A program made the translations under genes and the position numbers. The notes below the pieces were generated by a model. The model did no database searches. It saw only the letters and a list, made by a program, of their open reading frames with translations, and was not told the origin of the DNA. Shown here in pieces: positions 1 to 6,759 of a DNA stretch of 37,740 bases. Every line of letters begins with the position of its first letter. The first letter of the stretch is position 1. Source of the stretch: Alphaproteobacteria bacterium (GTDB lineage Bacteria; Pseudomonadota; Alphaproteobacteria; Rs-D84). The stretch spans positions 87,051 to 124,790 of the forward strand of contig SUUQ01000002.1 in NCBI GenBank assembly GCA_015062445.1, read 5' to 3'.

Positions 1-465
1 CACAGAATTCAACGTGCGTTGAATCACGGAAATAATTTCTGCATCATAATTTGTTGTCAGGGAATTTACCCCCATTATATCCATATCCATCTGGTAGAAT
101 TCACGATATCTGCCACGTTGTGCACGTTCACCACGATACCGCTTGGAAAATTGACTGGCACGGAACGGGAATGTCAAATCATTCAGATGACCTGCAACAT
201 AACGCGACAGACCAACGGTCCCATCATATCGCAGCCCCATTTTTGTATCACCTTTTTGAAACAGAAACATTTGCGTTTCAATTTCATCCCAGTTATCTTT
301 ATCAGTCAACACCTCGGCCCGTTCGATTGCAGGCAAATCCAGCTGATTAAATCCAGACGTTTTCAACACGTCCAACATACGTGCCGCACAAAAATCAAAG
401 CATCTCTGTTGCGCCGGCAACAGTTCTATAAAACCTGACAACGGTTTTGTTGGTTTAAGATCCAT
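1..465 (-). CDS. hisS: Histidyl-tRNA synthetase, N-terminal part (runs off left edge)
   Basis: The reverse strand reads open from an ATG at 465 to base 1 (155 codons), so only the N-terminal third is present. HisS charges tRNA-His with histidine in the cytosol. The protein begins MDLKPTKPLSGFIELLPAQQ. It carries the class II synthetase motif 2, with RYRGERAQRGRYREFYQMD near residues 108-126, matching the HisS-specific R-x-E-RPQ-GRYREF signature; motif 1 residues (LDLPAIERAEVL) precede it. The start is supported by AGGAT just upstream (ATAGGATAAAAAAATG). Two good minus-strand promoters lie in the 354-bp gap upstream. Since motif 2 is canonical, HisS is far likelier than the HisZ paralogue, though the missing C-terminal anticodon-binding domain would settle it. 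Confidence 0.9.
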   Translation of the reverse strand, partial: MDLKPTKPLSGFIELLPAQQRCFDFCAARMLDVLKTSGFNQLDLPAIERAEVLTDKDNWDEIETQMFLFQKGDTKMGLRYDGTVGLSRYVAGHLNDLTFPFRASQFSKRYRGERAQRGRYREFYQMDMDIMGVNSLTTNYDAEIISVIQRTLNSV

Positions 466-520
466 TTTTTTATCCTATTGTTTTTATATGTAAAACTTGT
501 GGCATCAAATTCCAATGCCT

Positions 521-549
521 ATTATATCACAGAAAAATTTGTATGCTAA
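521..549 (-). promoter_or_regulatory. Predicted proximal promoter of hisS
   Basis: On the minus strand a perfect TATAAT (521-526) lies 17 bp from TTAGCA (544-549, 4 of 6 consensus). The predicted start is about 50 nt upstream of hisS. A short GGCAT/ATGCC inverted repeat (501-519) would fall in the 5' leader. This is a sequence match only. Confidence 0.5.
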
Positions 550-614
550 TATTCGCCCGCCTGGGCATGATGAAAAACAACGAAAATAAAGTTTTTATTT
601 AACATTTCATTACT

Positions 615-642
615 ATTATAGAACATCTAGAAAAAATTTCAA
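615..642 (-). promoter_or_regulatory. Predicted distal promoter of hisS
   Basis: The minus strand has TTGAAA (637-642), a 16-bp spacer and a perfect TATAAT (615-620), the best sigma-70-like match in this gap. It points at hisS and would give a leader of about 140 nt. The rest of the gap (643-819) holds no gene or convincing structure that I can see; the only open frame there (693-962, plus strand) is antisense to the protease gene. Confidence 0.55.
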
Positions 643-819
643 GTACATTCAGACAAAACAGGTGGGGCACATAAAACAAACCAAACACACAAATGACGAA
701 AGAAAAGAAGTTCTTACTTTTAACATCTGTGGCGGCTGATTATTTTGTGCCCCGTATTTTTACACACCTGTATAATATCCGAAACATCAAACAAATACAA
801 CAGGCACCTTTTCCCATGG

Positions 820-1518
820 TTAAAAATATCGATGCAACTGCCCCCCATGCTGGGTCAGCCATCGTTTTGCACGTTCCACACCTGGCCCATACAGTTCCCG
901 CACAGTTGCCCAAAAATCTGGTGAATGATCCATATGTTTTTTATGTGCCAATTCATGCATAACAACATACCGCATAACATCCAGCGGCGCAAACGCCAAC
1001 CGCCACGAAAAAGACATTGTTCCACTGGTCGAACAACTGCCCCATCGGGACACAGTATCACGAATTGCAATTTTTTTTGGCCAAAACTCACAGGGTGCCA
1101 TCCGCACCATTTCTTTCAGCACATTCAGAAATTCTTTTTTTATCACATCACGCACACGACTTTCAAACATGCGCAAATCGCCACCAACAACCAGCACACC
1201 ACCATCATCACTAAGTTTATTTGCACGCAGACTTTCATCGTGTCGCAAACGCACATGCCGCCCCAGATATTCAATTTCATCACCTGGCCGCAGAGTATTT
1301 TTTTCTGGACACCGTGCAAAGACACACTCGACCCATTTCTGTTTTGATACCAAAAATTTTATTGCCACACTTTCCGACACCAGCCACGGTTTTGATATCT
1401 GAATTTCTCGCTTTGGTCGCATCTTTGGTCGCAATGTGATATTCCGCATTCCCCGTCGTGTCGTAATCACAACTGGAATTTCTGTGCCATCTGACAAAGT
1501 AAAAATATAATCTGCCAT
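820..1518 (-). CDS. YgjP/DUF45-family zinc metallopeptidase-like protein
   Basis: A 232-residue protein with the SprT-like/DUF45 zinc motif HELAHKKHMDHSPDFW at about 188-203: the two HExxH histidines (188 and 192), the catalytic Glu, and a third ligand His near 198 in the H-S-x-x-F-W context. A WGSCSTSG stretch around 159-166 is also typical of the YgjP family, whose usual length is about 230. Family members are soluble and mostly uncharacterised; proteolytic function is inferred from the motif. Its ATG directly follows the TAA of the transketolase gene with no spacing and no clear Shine-Dalgarno, so it is probably translated by coupling from the same mRNA. Confidence 0.85.
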   Translation of the reverse strand: MADYIFTLSDGTEIPVVITTRRGMRNITLRPKMRPKREIQISKPWLVSESVAIKFLVSKQKWVECVFARCPEKNTLRPGDEIEYLGRHVRLRHDESLRANKLSDDGGVLVVGGDLRMFESRVRDVIKKEFLNVLKEMVRMAPCEFWPKKIAIRDTVSRWGSCSTSGTMSFSWRLAFAPLDVMRYVVMHELAHKKHMDHSPDFWATVRELYGPGVERAKRWLTQHGGQLHRYF

Positions 1519-3300
1519 TTATTTCATTTTGCGTTTAATTTCATCTGCGATTACATCAACATCGAACCCCAGTTCAGAATACACATCTGTTCCCGGCCCC
1601 GACATTCCAAATCTATCAATTCCGACAACCGCATCTGCAAACTCAAACCACGGGGCAGCAGCAGCAGCTTCAACTGCAATAACACGACCTCGCAGTATTT
1701 TATTTTTATACTCTAAATCTTGCCGTCTAAAATCAGATACAGACACCACAGACACCACCTGAACCGCATCCCCCAGTTTTTTCGCAACATCGACCGCCAG
1801 TGGCACTTCGCTGCCAGTGGCCAAAATTGTTGCCCGCACATTTTTTGCCTGTCCTGGTCGTATAACATATGCCCCACGGTCCAGTTCTGCCCCCAACGGG
1901 GTATCGATTAATTTAATTTTTTGCCGTGTCAGAACAATACATGTTGGTGTATTTTTTTCCGTCAATGCCCGCCGCCACGCATACGCAACTTCAACTGCAT
2001 TACATGGTCTGAACACATTCATATTCGGAATCAGACGCAATGCTGGCAACTGTTCGATTGGCTGATGTGTTGGCCCATCTTCGCCCACAGCAACACTGTC
2101 ATGCGTCAGAACATAAACCACCGGCAACCCTGCCAACGCAGACAGCCGCATTGCCGGCCGCATATAATCACTGAACACCAGGAACGTTGACCCATACACA
2201 CGCAAACCAGACACCGCCAACCCATTCATAATTGCCGCCATTGCCGCTTCACGCACACCATAATTAACATAATTCCCTGAAAAATCATCGGCCACAATCT
2301 CGCACGAAGACGCAACCCGTGCATTCGTACTGCCCCCCAGGTCTGCACTGCCCCCGATAATTTTCTCACCTGCCGCCAGCAACCCATCAATATACATCCC
2401 CGACAACTCACGCGTTGAAATCCACTGTCCCACCGCCGGCAACACAACATTTGGCAAATTATGTTCATCTTCTACGTGCACCATCGCCAGTTGTTCCATT
2501 GCGACATTTCGCCATAAATCTTGACCAACGACCGAAATATTTTTCTGCACCAGCTGCATCATTTCTTTATCGGACAATGCAAAGCCGTGTGCCTTGTGCG
2601 ATCCTGCCAAACTAGAATCATATCCAATTTGTGTTTTGCACTGAATAAACACAGGCACATCCGATTTTTGCGCATTTTCGATTACACGATTTATGCGTGC
2701 CACATCATTACCCGGCACAGACAACACCCGCCACCCTGCAGCTGCCATACGTGCCGGCACATCAACATCTGTCTGTGCAACACCATCAATACTGACCCCA
2801 TTATCATCCCACAACAGTATCAGATTATTTAACCCCAGCCGCCCCGCCAGTGCGATTGATTCTTGTGCGACACCTTCCATCAAATCGCCATCCGAACACA
2901 GACAATACACATGCGAATCGGTTTTATTTATTTTCTCGGCCAGTGCCATACCAACAGCATTACCGACCCCCTGCCCCAGCGGTCCTGTTGTTGCATCTAC
3001 CCCCGGCATACCATACTCAGGATGCCCGGCCGGCCCACCAATTTTACGAAATTCATTTATATCGCCGATATTATACCCACACAATCGCAACACAGAATAC
3101 AACAGCGCACTGCCATGTCCGGCGGACATAACAAATCTGTCCCGTCCACGACGAACGTAATTCGCATACAGCACGGTAACAACATCTGCCGCCCCCAGCA
3201 CAATACCAACATGTCCGCTGCCAGCCATACGCACAGCATGAATTGCCCATGCCCGTACAGTCCGGGCCATTTCTTTTAAATCTTTGGAATTATACATCAT
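1519..3300 (-). CDS. tkt: Transketolase
   Basis: Transketolase moves two-carbon units between ketose and aldose phosphates in the non-oxidative pentose phosphate pathway, using thiamine diphosphate (ThDP). The 593-residue protein has GSGHVG (His about 30), AGHGSALLYS (His about 62), GPLGQG (106-111) and the ThDP-binding SDGDLMEGV (about 136-144) followed by NGVSIDG. In the pyrimidine domain it has YGVREAAMAAI with the catalytic Glu, and HDSVAVGEDGPTHQPIEQ. It is about 70 residues shorter than E. coli TktA but keeps all three domains, so it looks intact and compact. The start at 3300 (or the ATG at 3297) sits 7 nt after a perfect TATAAT with no Shine-Dalgarno, so the mRNA may be leaderless. 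It heads an operon with the YgjP-like gene. Confidence 0.93.
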   Translation of the reverse strand: MMYNSKDLKEMARTVRAWAIHAVRMAGSGHVGIVLGAADVVTVLYANYVRRGRDRFVMSAGHGSALLYSVLRLCGYNIGDINEFRKIGGPAGHPEYGMPGVDATTGPLGQGVGNAVGMALAEKINKTDSHVYCLCSDGDLMEGVAQESIALAGRLGLNNLILLWDDNGVSIDGVAQTDVDVPARMAAAGWRVLSVPGNDVARINRVIENAQKSDVPVFIQCKTQIGYDSSLAGSHKAHGFALSDKEMMQLVQKNISVVGQDLWRNVAMEQLAMVHVEDEHNLPNVVLPAVGQWISTRELSGMYIDGLLAAGEKIIGGSADLGGSTNARVASSCEIVADDFSGNYVNYGVREAAMAAIMNGLAVSGLRVYGSTFLVFSDYMRPAMRLSALAGLPVVYVLTHDSVAVGEDGPTHQPIEQLPALRLIPNMNVFRPCNAVEVAYAWRRALTEKNTPTCIVLTRQKIKLIDTPLGAELDRGAYVIRPGQAKNVRATILATGSEVPLAVDVAKKLGDAVQVVSVVSVSDFRRQDLEYKNKILRGRVIAVEAAAAAPWFEFADAVVGIDRFGMSGPGTDVYSELGFDVDVIADEIKRKMK

Positions 3301-3313
3301 GTGTGATATTATA
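3284..3313. promoter_or_regulatory. Overlapping divergent promoters for tkt (-) and rnhA (+)
   Basis: Only 36 bp separate the two start codons. On the minus strand, TATAAT (3308-3313) ends 7 nt before the tkt ATG, which predicts a leaderless transcript; its -35 is poor. On the plus strand, TTGGAA (3284-3289), 17 bp and TATTAT (3307-3312) point at rnhA, which keeps a normal AGAGGA site (3323-3328). Both -10 hexamers use the same bases. Confidence 0.55.
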
Positions 3314-3336
3314 TCATAAAAAAGAGGATATATAAA

Positions 3337-3777
3337 ATGTTAAAAATATGGACAGACGGATCATGTCTGGGCAATCCTGGACCGGGCGGCTGGGGATTTG
3401 TTGCGACCGATGGGAAAAACACCGCCGAACGCAGCGGCGGCGAAGACAACACAACCAACAACCGCATGGAATTAATGGCGGTGATACGTGCATTAACTGC
3501 GGCCCGCCGCCACAGCGAAATAGAAATTCACACCGACAGCCAGTATGTAAAAAACGGAATGCAGTCCTGGTTAAAGAACTGGAAGAAAAATAATTGGCGC
3601 ACCGCCGACAAAAAACCGGTCAAGAACCAAGACCTGTGGCAACAATTGGACGAAATTGCTTCGACCAAGCAGTTACATTGGGTCTGGGTACGTGGTCACA
3701 ATGGCGACGAGATGAACGAACGTGTTGACGAATTGGCCCGCACCGCCGCCGAAAGATTCAAGTTCACCCCCGCATAA
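3337..3777 (+). CDS. rnhA: Ribonuclease HI
   Basis: RNase HI cleaves the RNA strand of RNA-DNA hybrids (R-loops, primers). The 146-residue length is typical of the bacterial enzyme. All catalytic residues are visible: Asp7 in WTDGSCLGNPGPGGWG, Glu45 in NNRMELMAV, Asp67 in IHTDSQYVKNG, His121 in VRGHNGD and Asp131 in ERVDELAR. The basic helix (WLKNWKKNNWRTADKKPVKN) used for hybrid binding is also present. The ATG has an AGAGGA site 8-9 nt upstream. It converges on the DGR reverse transcriptase 48 bp downstream. DGR RTs lack an RNase H domain, so the neighbourhood is suggestive, but this gene looks like an ordinary housekeeping copy. Confidence 0.96.
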   Translation: MLKIWTDGSCLGNPGPGGWGFVATDGKNTAERSGGEDNTTNNRMELMAVIRALTAARRHSEIEIHTDSQYVKNGMQSWLKNWKKNNWRTADKKPVKNQDLWQQLDEIASTKQLHWVWVRGHNGDEMNERVDELARTAAERFKFTPA

Positions 3778-3825
3778 CCCAGCCCCACAATTCCACACTT
3801 AAACACTCTTGCCTGCCAGCAAATT

Positions 3826-4872
3826 TTAACACAGTGGCACCACCCCCCGTCCCCCACAGAATGCGAATTTTGGGTTCAGATTAACACTTATCAAAAATCC
3901 CCACTGATCCATCACCCATTTGCGAAAATTGAAACTGCACGCCCATTTCAGCCACCCTGCGGCGGCGGCGATTTGACTGCATGCCCGGTGCGAATGGTCG
4001 TTATATTTCCAAATATTGCCCAGTCTTTGTTTAATTCTGTACTTTCCCCGTTTTCTCATCAGTATAAATTTTGGAAAGTGCCTGTATCCAATAAAATTGA
4101 CCCCATACGATACCGGGGCCACATTACATTTTGAAAACACCAAATCCAGGTTTTCTTGCACAAAATTCTCCAGTTGTTTTGCCAAGACATGCAATTGTTT
4201 TTTATCATTTCCGAACAGACAGAAATCATCGCAATACCTGATATAGTCCCGCCATCTCAGTCGATATTTCACGAACGCATCCAGTTCATTCAGATACACA
4301 TTCCCCAGCCATTGACTGGTTAAATTTCCGATTGGCAGATTTATTCCATTTCCACCTGACCGGACGATATTTTCCATCAAGCATATGATACGATTATCAT
4401 TAATTTTTCGTTTAATAATTTTCATCATAATATCATGATTAATACTGGGAAAGAATTTTCTGATATCACACTGCAGCACATACTTATTTCTTCGTATAAA
4501 GTGCATTACTCTTCTTGACCCTGCGTGCAGCCCCCGCCCTGGGATACATGCATAAGAATCCCGAATAAACATTTTATGCCAAATTGGCCCCAGCACATTT
4601 ATCAAGGCATGTTGCACGACATGGTCAGGATACAGTGGCAGCATATAAATCTGTCTTTCTTTTGGTTCGAATATTGTAAAGACAACATATTTTGACGTAC
4701 GAAAATTTCCATTTATCAAATCCTGCTGTAATTTCTGCAACAATTCTGTTTTATTTGCCAAGAACTGTTGCACCATTGCCTTGGACTTTTTACTTTTGAC
4801 TGCTTTTTTTGCGGCCAGTTCTAAATTTTCCATAGAAATAAATTTATCCCACAGATTTTTATACGTTTTCAC
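3826..4872 (-). CDS. Diversity-generating retroelement (DGR) reverse transcriptase
   Basis: A 348-residue reverse transcriptase of the DGR clade. It opens with the clade's MENLELAAKKA block (14-24). It then has IPGRGLHAGSRR (110-121), the RT3 catalytic Asp in LQCDIRKFFPSINHD (about 133-147), IGNLTSQ (181-187, the DGR hallmark replacing the QGxxxSP of group II introns and retrons), RYCDDFCLFG (YxDD, 212-221) and NFIGYRHFP. No maturase or RNase H domain is visible. DGR RTs copy the TR RNA with adenine-specific errors and deliver the cDNA to the VR. The adjacent TR/VR pair with 17 of 17 changes at adenines confirms the assignment. The start is a GTG with AAAGGAATAAGTC upstream. A stem-loop element (4908-4984) lies between it and the accessory gene. 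Confidence 0.95.
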   Translation of the reverse strand: MKTYKNLWDKFISMENLELAAKKAVKSKKSKAMVQQFLANKTELLQKLQQDLINGNFRTSKYVVFTIFEPKERQIYMLPLYPDHVVQHALINVLGPIWHKMFIRDSYACIPGRGLHAGSRRVMHFIRRNKYVLQCDIRKFFPSINHDIMMKIIKRKINDNRIICLMENIVRSGGNGINLPIGNLTSQWLGNVYLNELDAFVKYRLRWRDYIRYCDDFCLFGNDKKQLHVLAKQLENFVQENLDLVFSKCNVAPVSYGVNFIGYRHFPKFILMRKRGKYRIKQRLGNIWKYNDHSHRACSQIAAAAGWLKWACSFNFRKWVMDQWGFLISVNLNPKFAFCGGRGVVPLC

Positions 4873-4907
4873 GACTTATTCCTTTGGTTGCGGTATTTTT
4901 TTTTACA

Positions 4908-4984
4908 ATTAACTGGATTGCCACGCGTACTGCAACACTGAAAAGTGGGAAATGCATTACACCACACGTGGCAGTTCAGTTAAT
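4908..4984. repeat. 77-bp long-stem hairpin element, copy A
   Basis: Two 18-nt arms (4908-4925 and 4967-4984) are inverted repeats matching at 16 of 18 positions; the two mismatches are G-T wobbles when read on the plus strand. The centre contains AAAGTGGGAAAT. A second element with the same outer stem (AACTGG..TGCCACG / CGTGGCA..CAGTT) and the same 12-nt centre is at 23349-23418. It sits between the DGR accessory gene and the RT gene. Confidence 0.7.
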
Positions 4985-4998
4985 CTATGACATACGGA

Positions 4999-5325
4999 TT
5001 ATGAAAAAGAATAATACTTATCGATTCTGACGACTGTTCCTTTGAACGGTATATTTTCCCGTGCGGCCTGTATTTGGTCGCTCAGGACAGAACTGCCTGT
5101 AAATGCGACAAAGACATCATCATCCATTACAAATTGTATTTGCAGACAATCTGTACCTTCTTTACGTTTTGACTTGGTTATTCTGAAATCTGTGACAACG
5201 ATTTCCCGGTTCAGGATTTCATCCAATCGTTTTTTCTTGCCAGGCATTGGCAGTTTATCTTTGGCAAAGTTTGCGAATTTATCGCATTGGCTGACATTTA
5301 TTGCTTTGATTTCATCCAGTGTCAT
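4999..5325 (-). CDS. Small DGR-cassette protein, possible nucleic-acid-binding accessory (not Avd)
   Basis: A 108-residue protein starting MTLDEIKAINVSQCDKFANF, with AAGGAT six nt upstream of the ATG; an in-frame TTG 57 nt upstream lacks such a site. The N-terminal half is basic (KDKLPMPGKKKRLDEIL). The C-terminal half alternates hydrophobic strands: REIVVTDFRITKSKRKEG, CLQIQFVMDDDVFVAFTG, and a late IPFKGTVVRIDKYYSFS. This resembles small OB-fold or ssDNA-binding-type phage proteins, but I cannot name a family. It does not look like the helical-bundle Avd of classical DGRs. Its position between the TR and the RT, on the same strand, suggests it helps reverse transcription or template handling. 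That role is inferred from location only. Confidence 0.7.
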   Translation of the reverse strand: MTLDEIKAINVSQCDKFANFAKDKLPMPGKKKRLDEILNREIVVTDFRITKSKRKEGTDCLQIQFVMDDDVFVAFTGSSVLSDQIQAARENIPFKGTVVRIDKYYSFS

Positions 5326-5522
5326 ACTTTTATCCTTGTATTTTTTGTTTACATTCAATCGGATATCCCGGACGTTCACCAAGATTCATGATTACATCAT
5401 CACGTTTCCTGATTACTAGCCCAGATATCCCCTGCGCTTTGTTTTCGACTTTTGCATGCATATTCTTCGCACACTCAGTCAGGCCGTACCATCCCGCCTT
5501 TGATAAAGAAGGCCTAATAAAA

Positions 5523-5561
5523 CAGATATTTTTTATATCTGAAAAGTGCCATACGCACTTT
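5523..5561 (-). ncRNA. Two hairpins in the TR-RT spacer (putative 3' part of the DGR template RNA)
   Basis: Reading minus-ward from the TR, a 7-bp hairpin (AAAGTGC, GTATG loop, GCACTTT, about 5544-5562) is followed by CAGATAT-AAAAA-ATATCTG (5523-5541) and then TTTTATT. In the Bordetella phage DGR the spacer downstream of TR is structured and needed for cDNA priming. These hairpins occupy the equivalent place, but the AT-rich one could also be a weak terminator. The remainder of 5326-5616 has no supported gene. Confidence 0.45.
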
Positions 5562-5616
5562 GTCCCGCAGGTTGGCGAAACTTGTTCCTTTTCACACCAA
5601 GTACCCTTCCCAAGGA

Positions 5617-5764
5617 GCCCGCAGCCGCAAACACGGACGCCCGAAACCGGCGACCATTGTCATTGTCGTTGTGGACGTTGTTGCCACAGTTGTTCGCGCA
5701 ATTAGACGCACAATTGGACGCATTCCCGTTGTCGTTGTTGAACACCCACGGGGACGCGGCAATA
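5617..5764 (-). repeat. DGR template repeat (TR)
   Basis: 148 bp that align without gaps to VR1 (5976-6123, offset 359). On the coding (minus) strand the TR is packed with AAC/AAT codons: read in the VR frame, its core spells N-rich segments such as FNNDNGNASNCASNCANNC. All 17 differences from VR1 fall on TR adenines (8 A to T, 5 A to G, 4 A to C), and no other base differs. AAY codons are the known DGR design that allows many amino acids without stops. The frame is open (5533-5808) only because the TR mirrors a coding VR; it is not called as a gene. The common 3' part (about 5617-5655) contains no change and would include the homing initiation region. Confidence 0.95.
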
Positions 5765-5800
5765 AGAACCACGACACCACTGCTTACGACGATACAGCCC

Positions 5801-5861
5801 ATTCCCATTTTTACGTGGGAATCTGCCTGTGATTTATTCTGTATTGTTATAAATCATTATA
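5801..5861 (-). promoter_or_regulatory. Candidate promoter and hairpin upstream of the TR
   Basis: On the minus strand, GATTATAATG gives a perfect TATAAT at 5856-5861, but no good -35 is seen. A 7-bp hairpin (ATTCCCA/TGGGAAT, 5801-5822) lies between it and the TR. It could start a separate template RNA; co-transcription with the target gene is equally possible. Confidence 0.3.
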
Positions 5862-5881
5862 ATCTCCATTTGTTGTTTCCA

Positions 5882-5905
5882 TTGGGGGCGGGGCGCCGCC
5901 CCCAA
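5882..5905. other. GC-rich hairpin between VR1 and TR
   Basis: TTGGGGGCG and CGCCCCCAA form a 9-bp stem with a 6-nt loop. It is strikingly GC-rich in an AT-rich context. No T-run follows on either strand, so it is not a standard terminator. Confidence 0.6.
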
Positions 5906-5917
5906 ATCCCCCACCCT

Positions 5918-5966
5918 GATTTCCGGCCCATGTGGTTATATCCACATGGGCAATTCCGATTTCCGG
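5918..5966. promoter_or_regulatory. Putative DGR target-recognition hairpin/cruciform downstream of VR1
   Basis: CCCATGTGG (5927-5935) and CCACATGGG (5942-5950) form a perfect 9-bp inverted repeat with a 6-nt loop, 26 bp downstream of the 3' end of VR1 in the coding sense. It is flanked by a 9-bp direct repeat GATTTCCGG (5918-5926 and 5958-5966). Classical DGRs carry a hairpin or cruciform just after VR that promotes target recognition, and this one is in the expected place. The TR has no such hairpin at the corresponding position. Confidence 0.7.
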
Positions 5967-5969
5967 TTA

Positions 5970-6719
5970 TCAATCGCCCGCAGCCGCAAACACGGACGCC
6001 CGAAACCGGCGACCATCGACATAGTCGGAGTGGACGAGGTTGCCACAGTAGCTCGCGCAATCAGACGCACAATAGGACGCATACCCGCGGTCGTAGCGGA
6101 ACACCCACGGGGACGCGGCAATATTGGGTTCTGTCATCTTACAATAACAATATTGTCCCCCCGCCGTGGCATTTTCAATCGCAGATTGGTCAGTCGCAAT
6201 CAAACCGGAATTCCACCCATATGCCGTATTTTCCGGCATTACCGTTGTACATTTTGATACGCCATTAACAATCCCGTATGGAAACACCGCATGCCACGTG
6301 CCAGATGCACCACTTACATACGTATAAGTGGTACCACCAACCCCCAGATTCGCCGCCAAATCCGCAGGCGTTGCAATCACCCCAGATGGGTCAGATAGAT
6401 AGTGGGGCTGAATAACAACGTCAGATGTAAAACTGTATGTAAATGATGATGTGGTATACGCATATTCAACACCATCGATGTACACTGACCAACCACTGAT
6501 TCTATACCCCGTGGGCGGTGTACAGGCCGATGTTAATGCCGCAGGGGTAAATGACGTGTTATAATTCGCAACTCCATCCGCCGGCAATGTACCGCTTTCT
6601 GTACCCGCACCGCACGAATACACAACATTATATGTCGTTTTGACACATGTTTCCGCATTTGCCATGCCAATAATAGACACAACCGCAATGCACAGTGTCG
6701 TTATTTTTATCCCTTTCAT
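5970..6719 (-). CDS. Secreted DGR target protein with C-terminal variable region (VR1)
   Basis: A 249-residue protein with a clear signal peptide (MKGIKITTLCIAVVSIIGMANA, cleavage before ETC). One Cys-containing InlB-B/Listeria-Bacteroides-like repeat follows (about 27-108: NVVYSCGAGTESG to VIQPHYL), then a middle domain, a GGQYCYCKMTEPN motif, and a C-terminal VR from about residue 199 to near the end. VR residues are Tyr/Ser/Asp-rich at the positions where the TR has Asn. Conserved framing is AASPWV at the start and RRFRASVFAAAG at the end. The protein is presumably surface-exposed or secreted, with VR as a variable binding face. A Shine-Dalgarno AAGGAAG precedes the ATG. It lies 40 bp after the repeat-protein gene and is probably co-transcribed. 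A paralogue is at 22548-23300. The ligand is unknown. Confidence 0.9.
   Translation of the reverse strand: MKGIKITTLCIAVVSIIGMANAETCVKTTYNVVYSCGAGTESGTLPADGVANYNTSFTPAALTSACTPPTGYRISGWSVYIDGVEYAYTTSSFTYSFTSDVVIQPHYLSDPSGVIATPADLAANLGVGGTTYTYVSGASGTWHAVFPYGIVNGVSKCTTVMPENTAYGWNSGLIATDQSAIENATAGGQYCYCKMTEPNIAASPWVFRYDRGYASYCASDCASYCGNLVHSDYVDGRRFRASVFAAAGD
5976..6123 (-). repeat. DGR variable repeat VR1
   Basis: The 148-bp counterpart of the TR, covering the last ~49 codons of the target gene. It differs from the TR at 17 sites, each an adenine in the TR sense strand; both flanks match the TR exactly to the boundaries. This directional, base-specific pattern shows past mutagenic retrohoming. 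Confidence 0.95.
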
Positions 6720-6759
6720 CTTTGCTTCCTTTCTTTCATGTTTTCTTGTTTATGTGTTC

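Noticed and set aside
693-962. 89-residue plus-strand frame in the hisS-ygjP gap
   Set aside because: Most of it is antisense to the metallopeptidase gene; no ribosome site or recognisable product.
3826-4872. Group II intron, retron or abortive-infection reverse transcriptase
   Set aside because: No maturase domain, intron structure or msr/msd; the IGNLTSQ motif and the adjacent adenine-specific TR/VR pair identify a DGR.
5533-5808. Asn-rich 91-residue open frame on the minus strand over the TR
   Set aside because: It is open only because the TR mirrors a coding VR; it has no ribosome site or signal peptide and its Asn run is the DGR AAY design. Treated as template, not gene.
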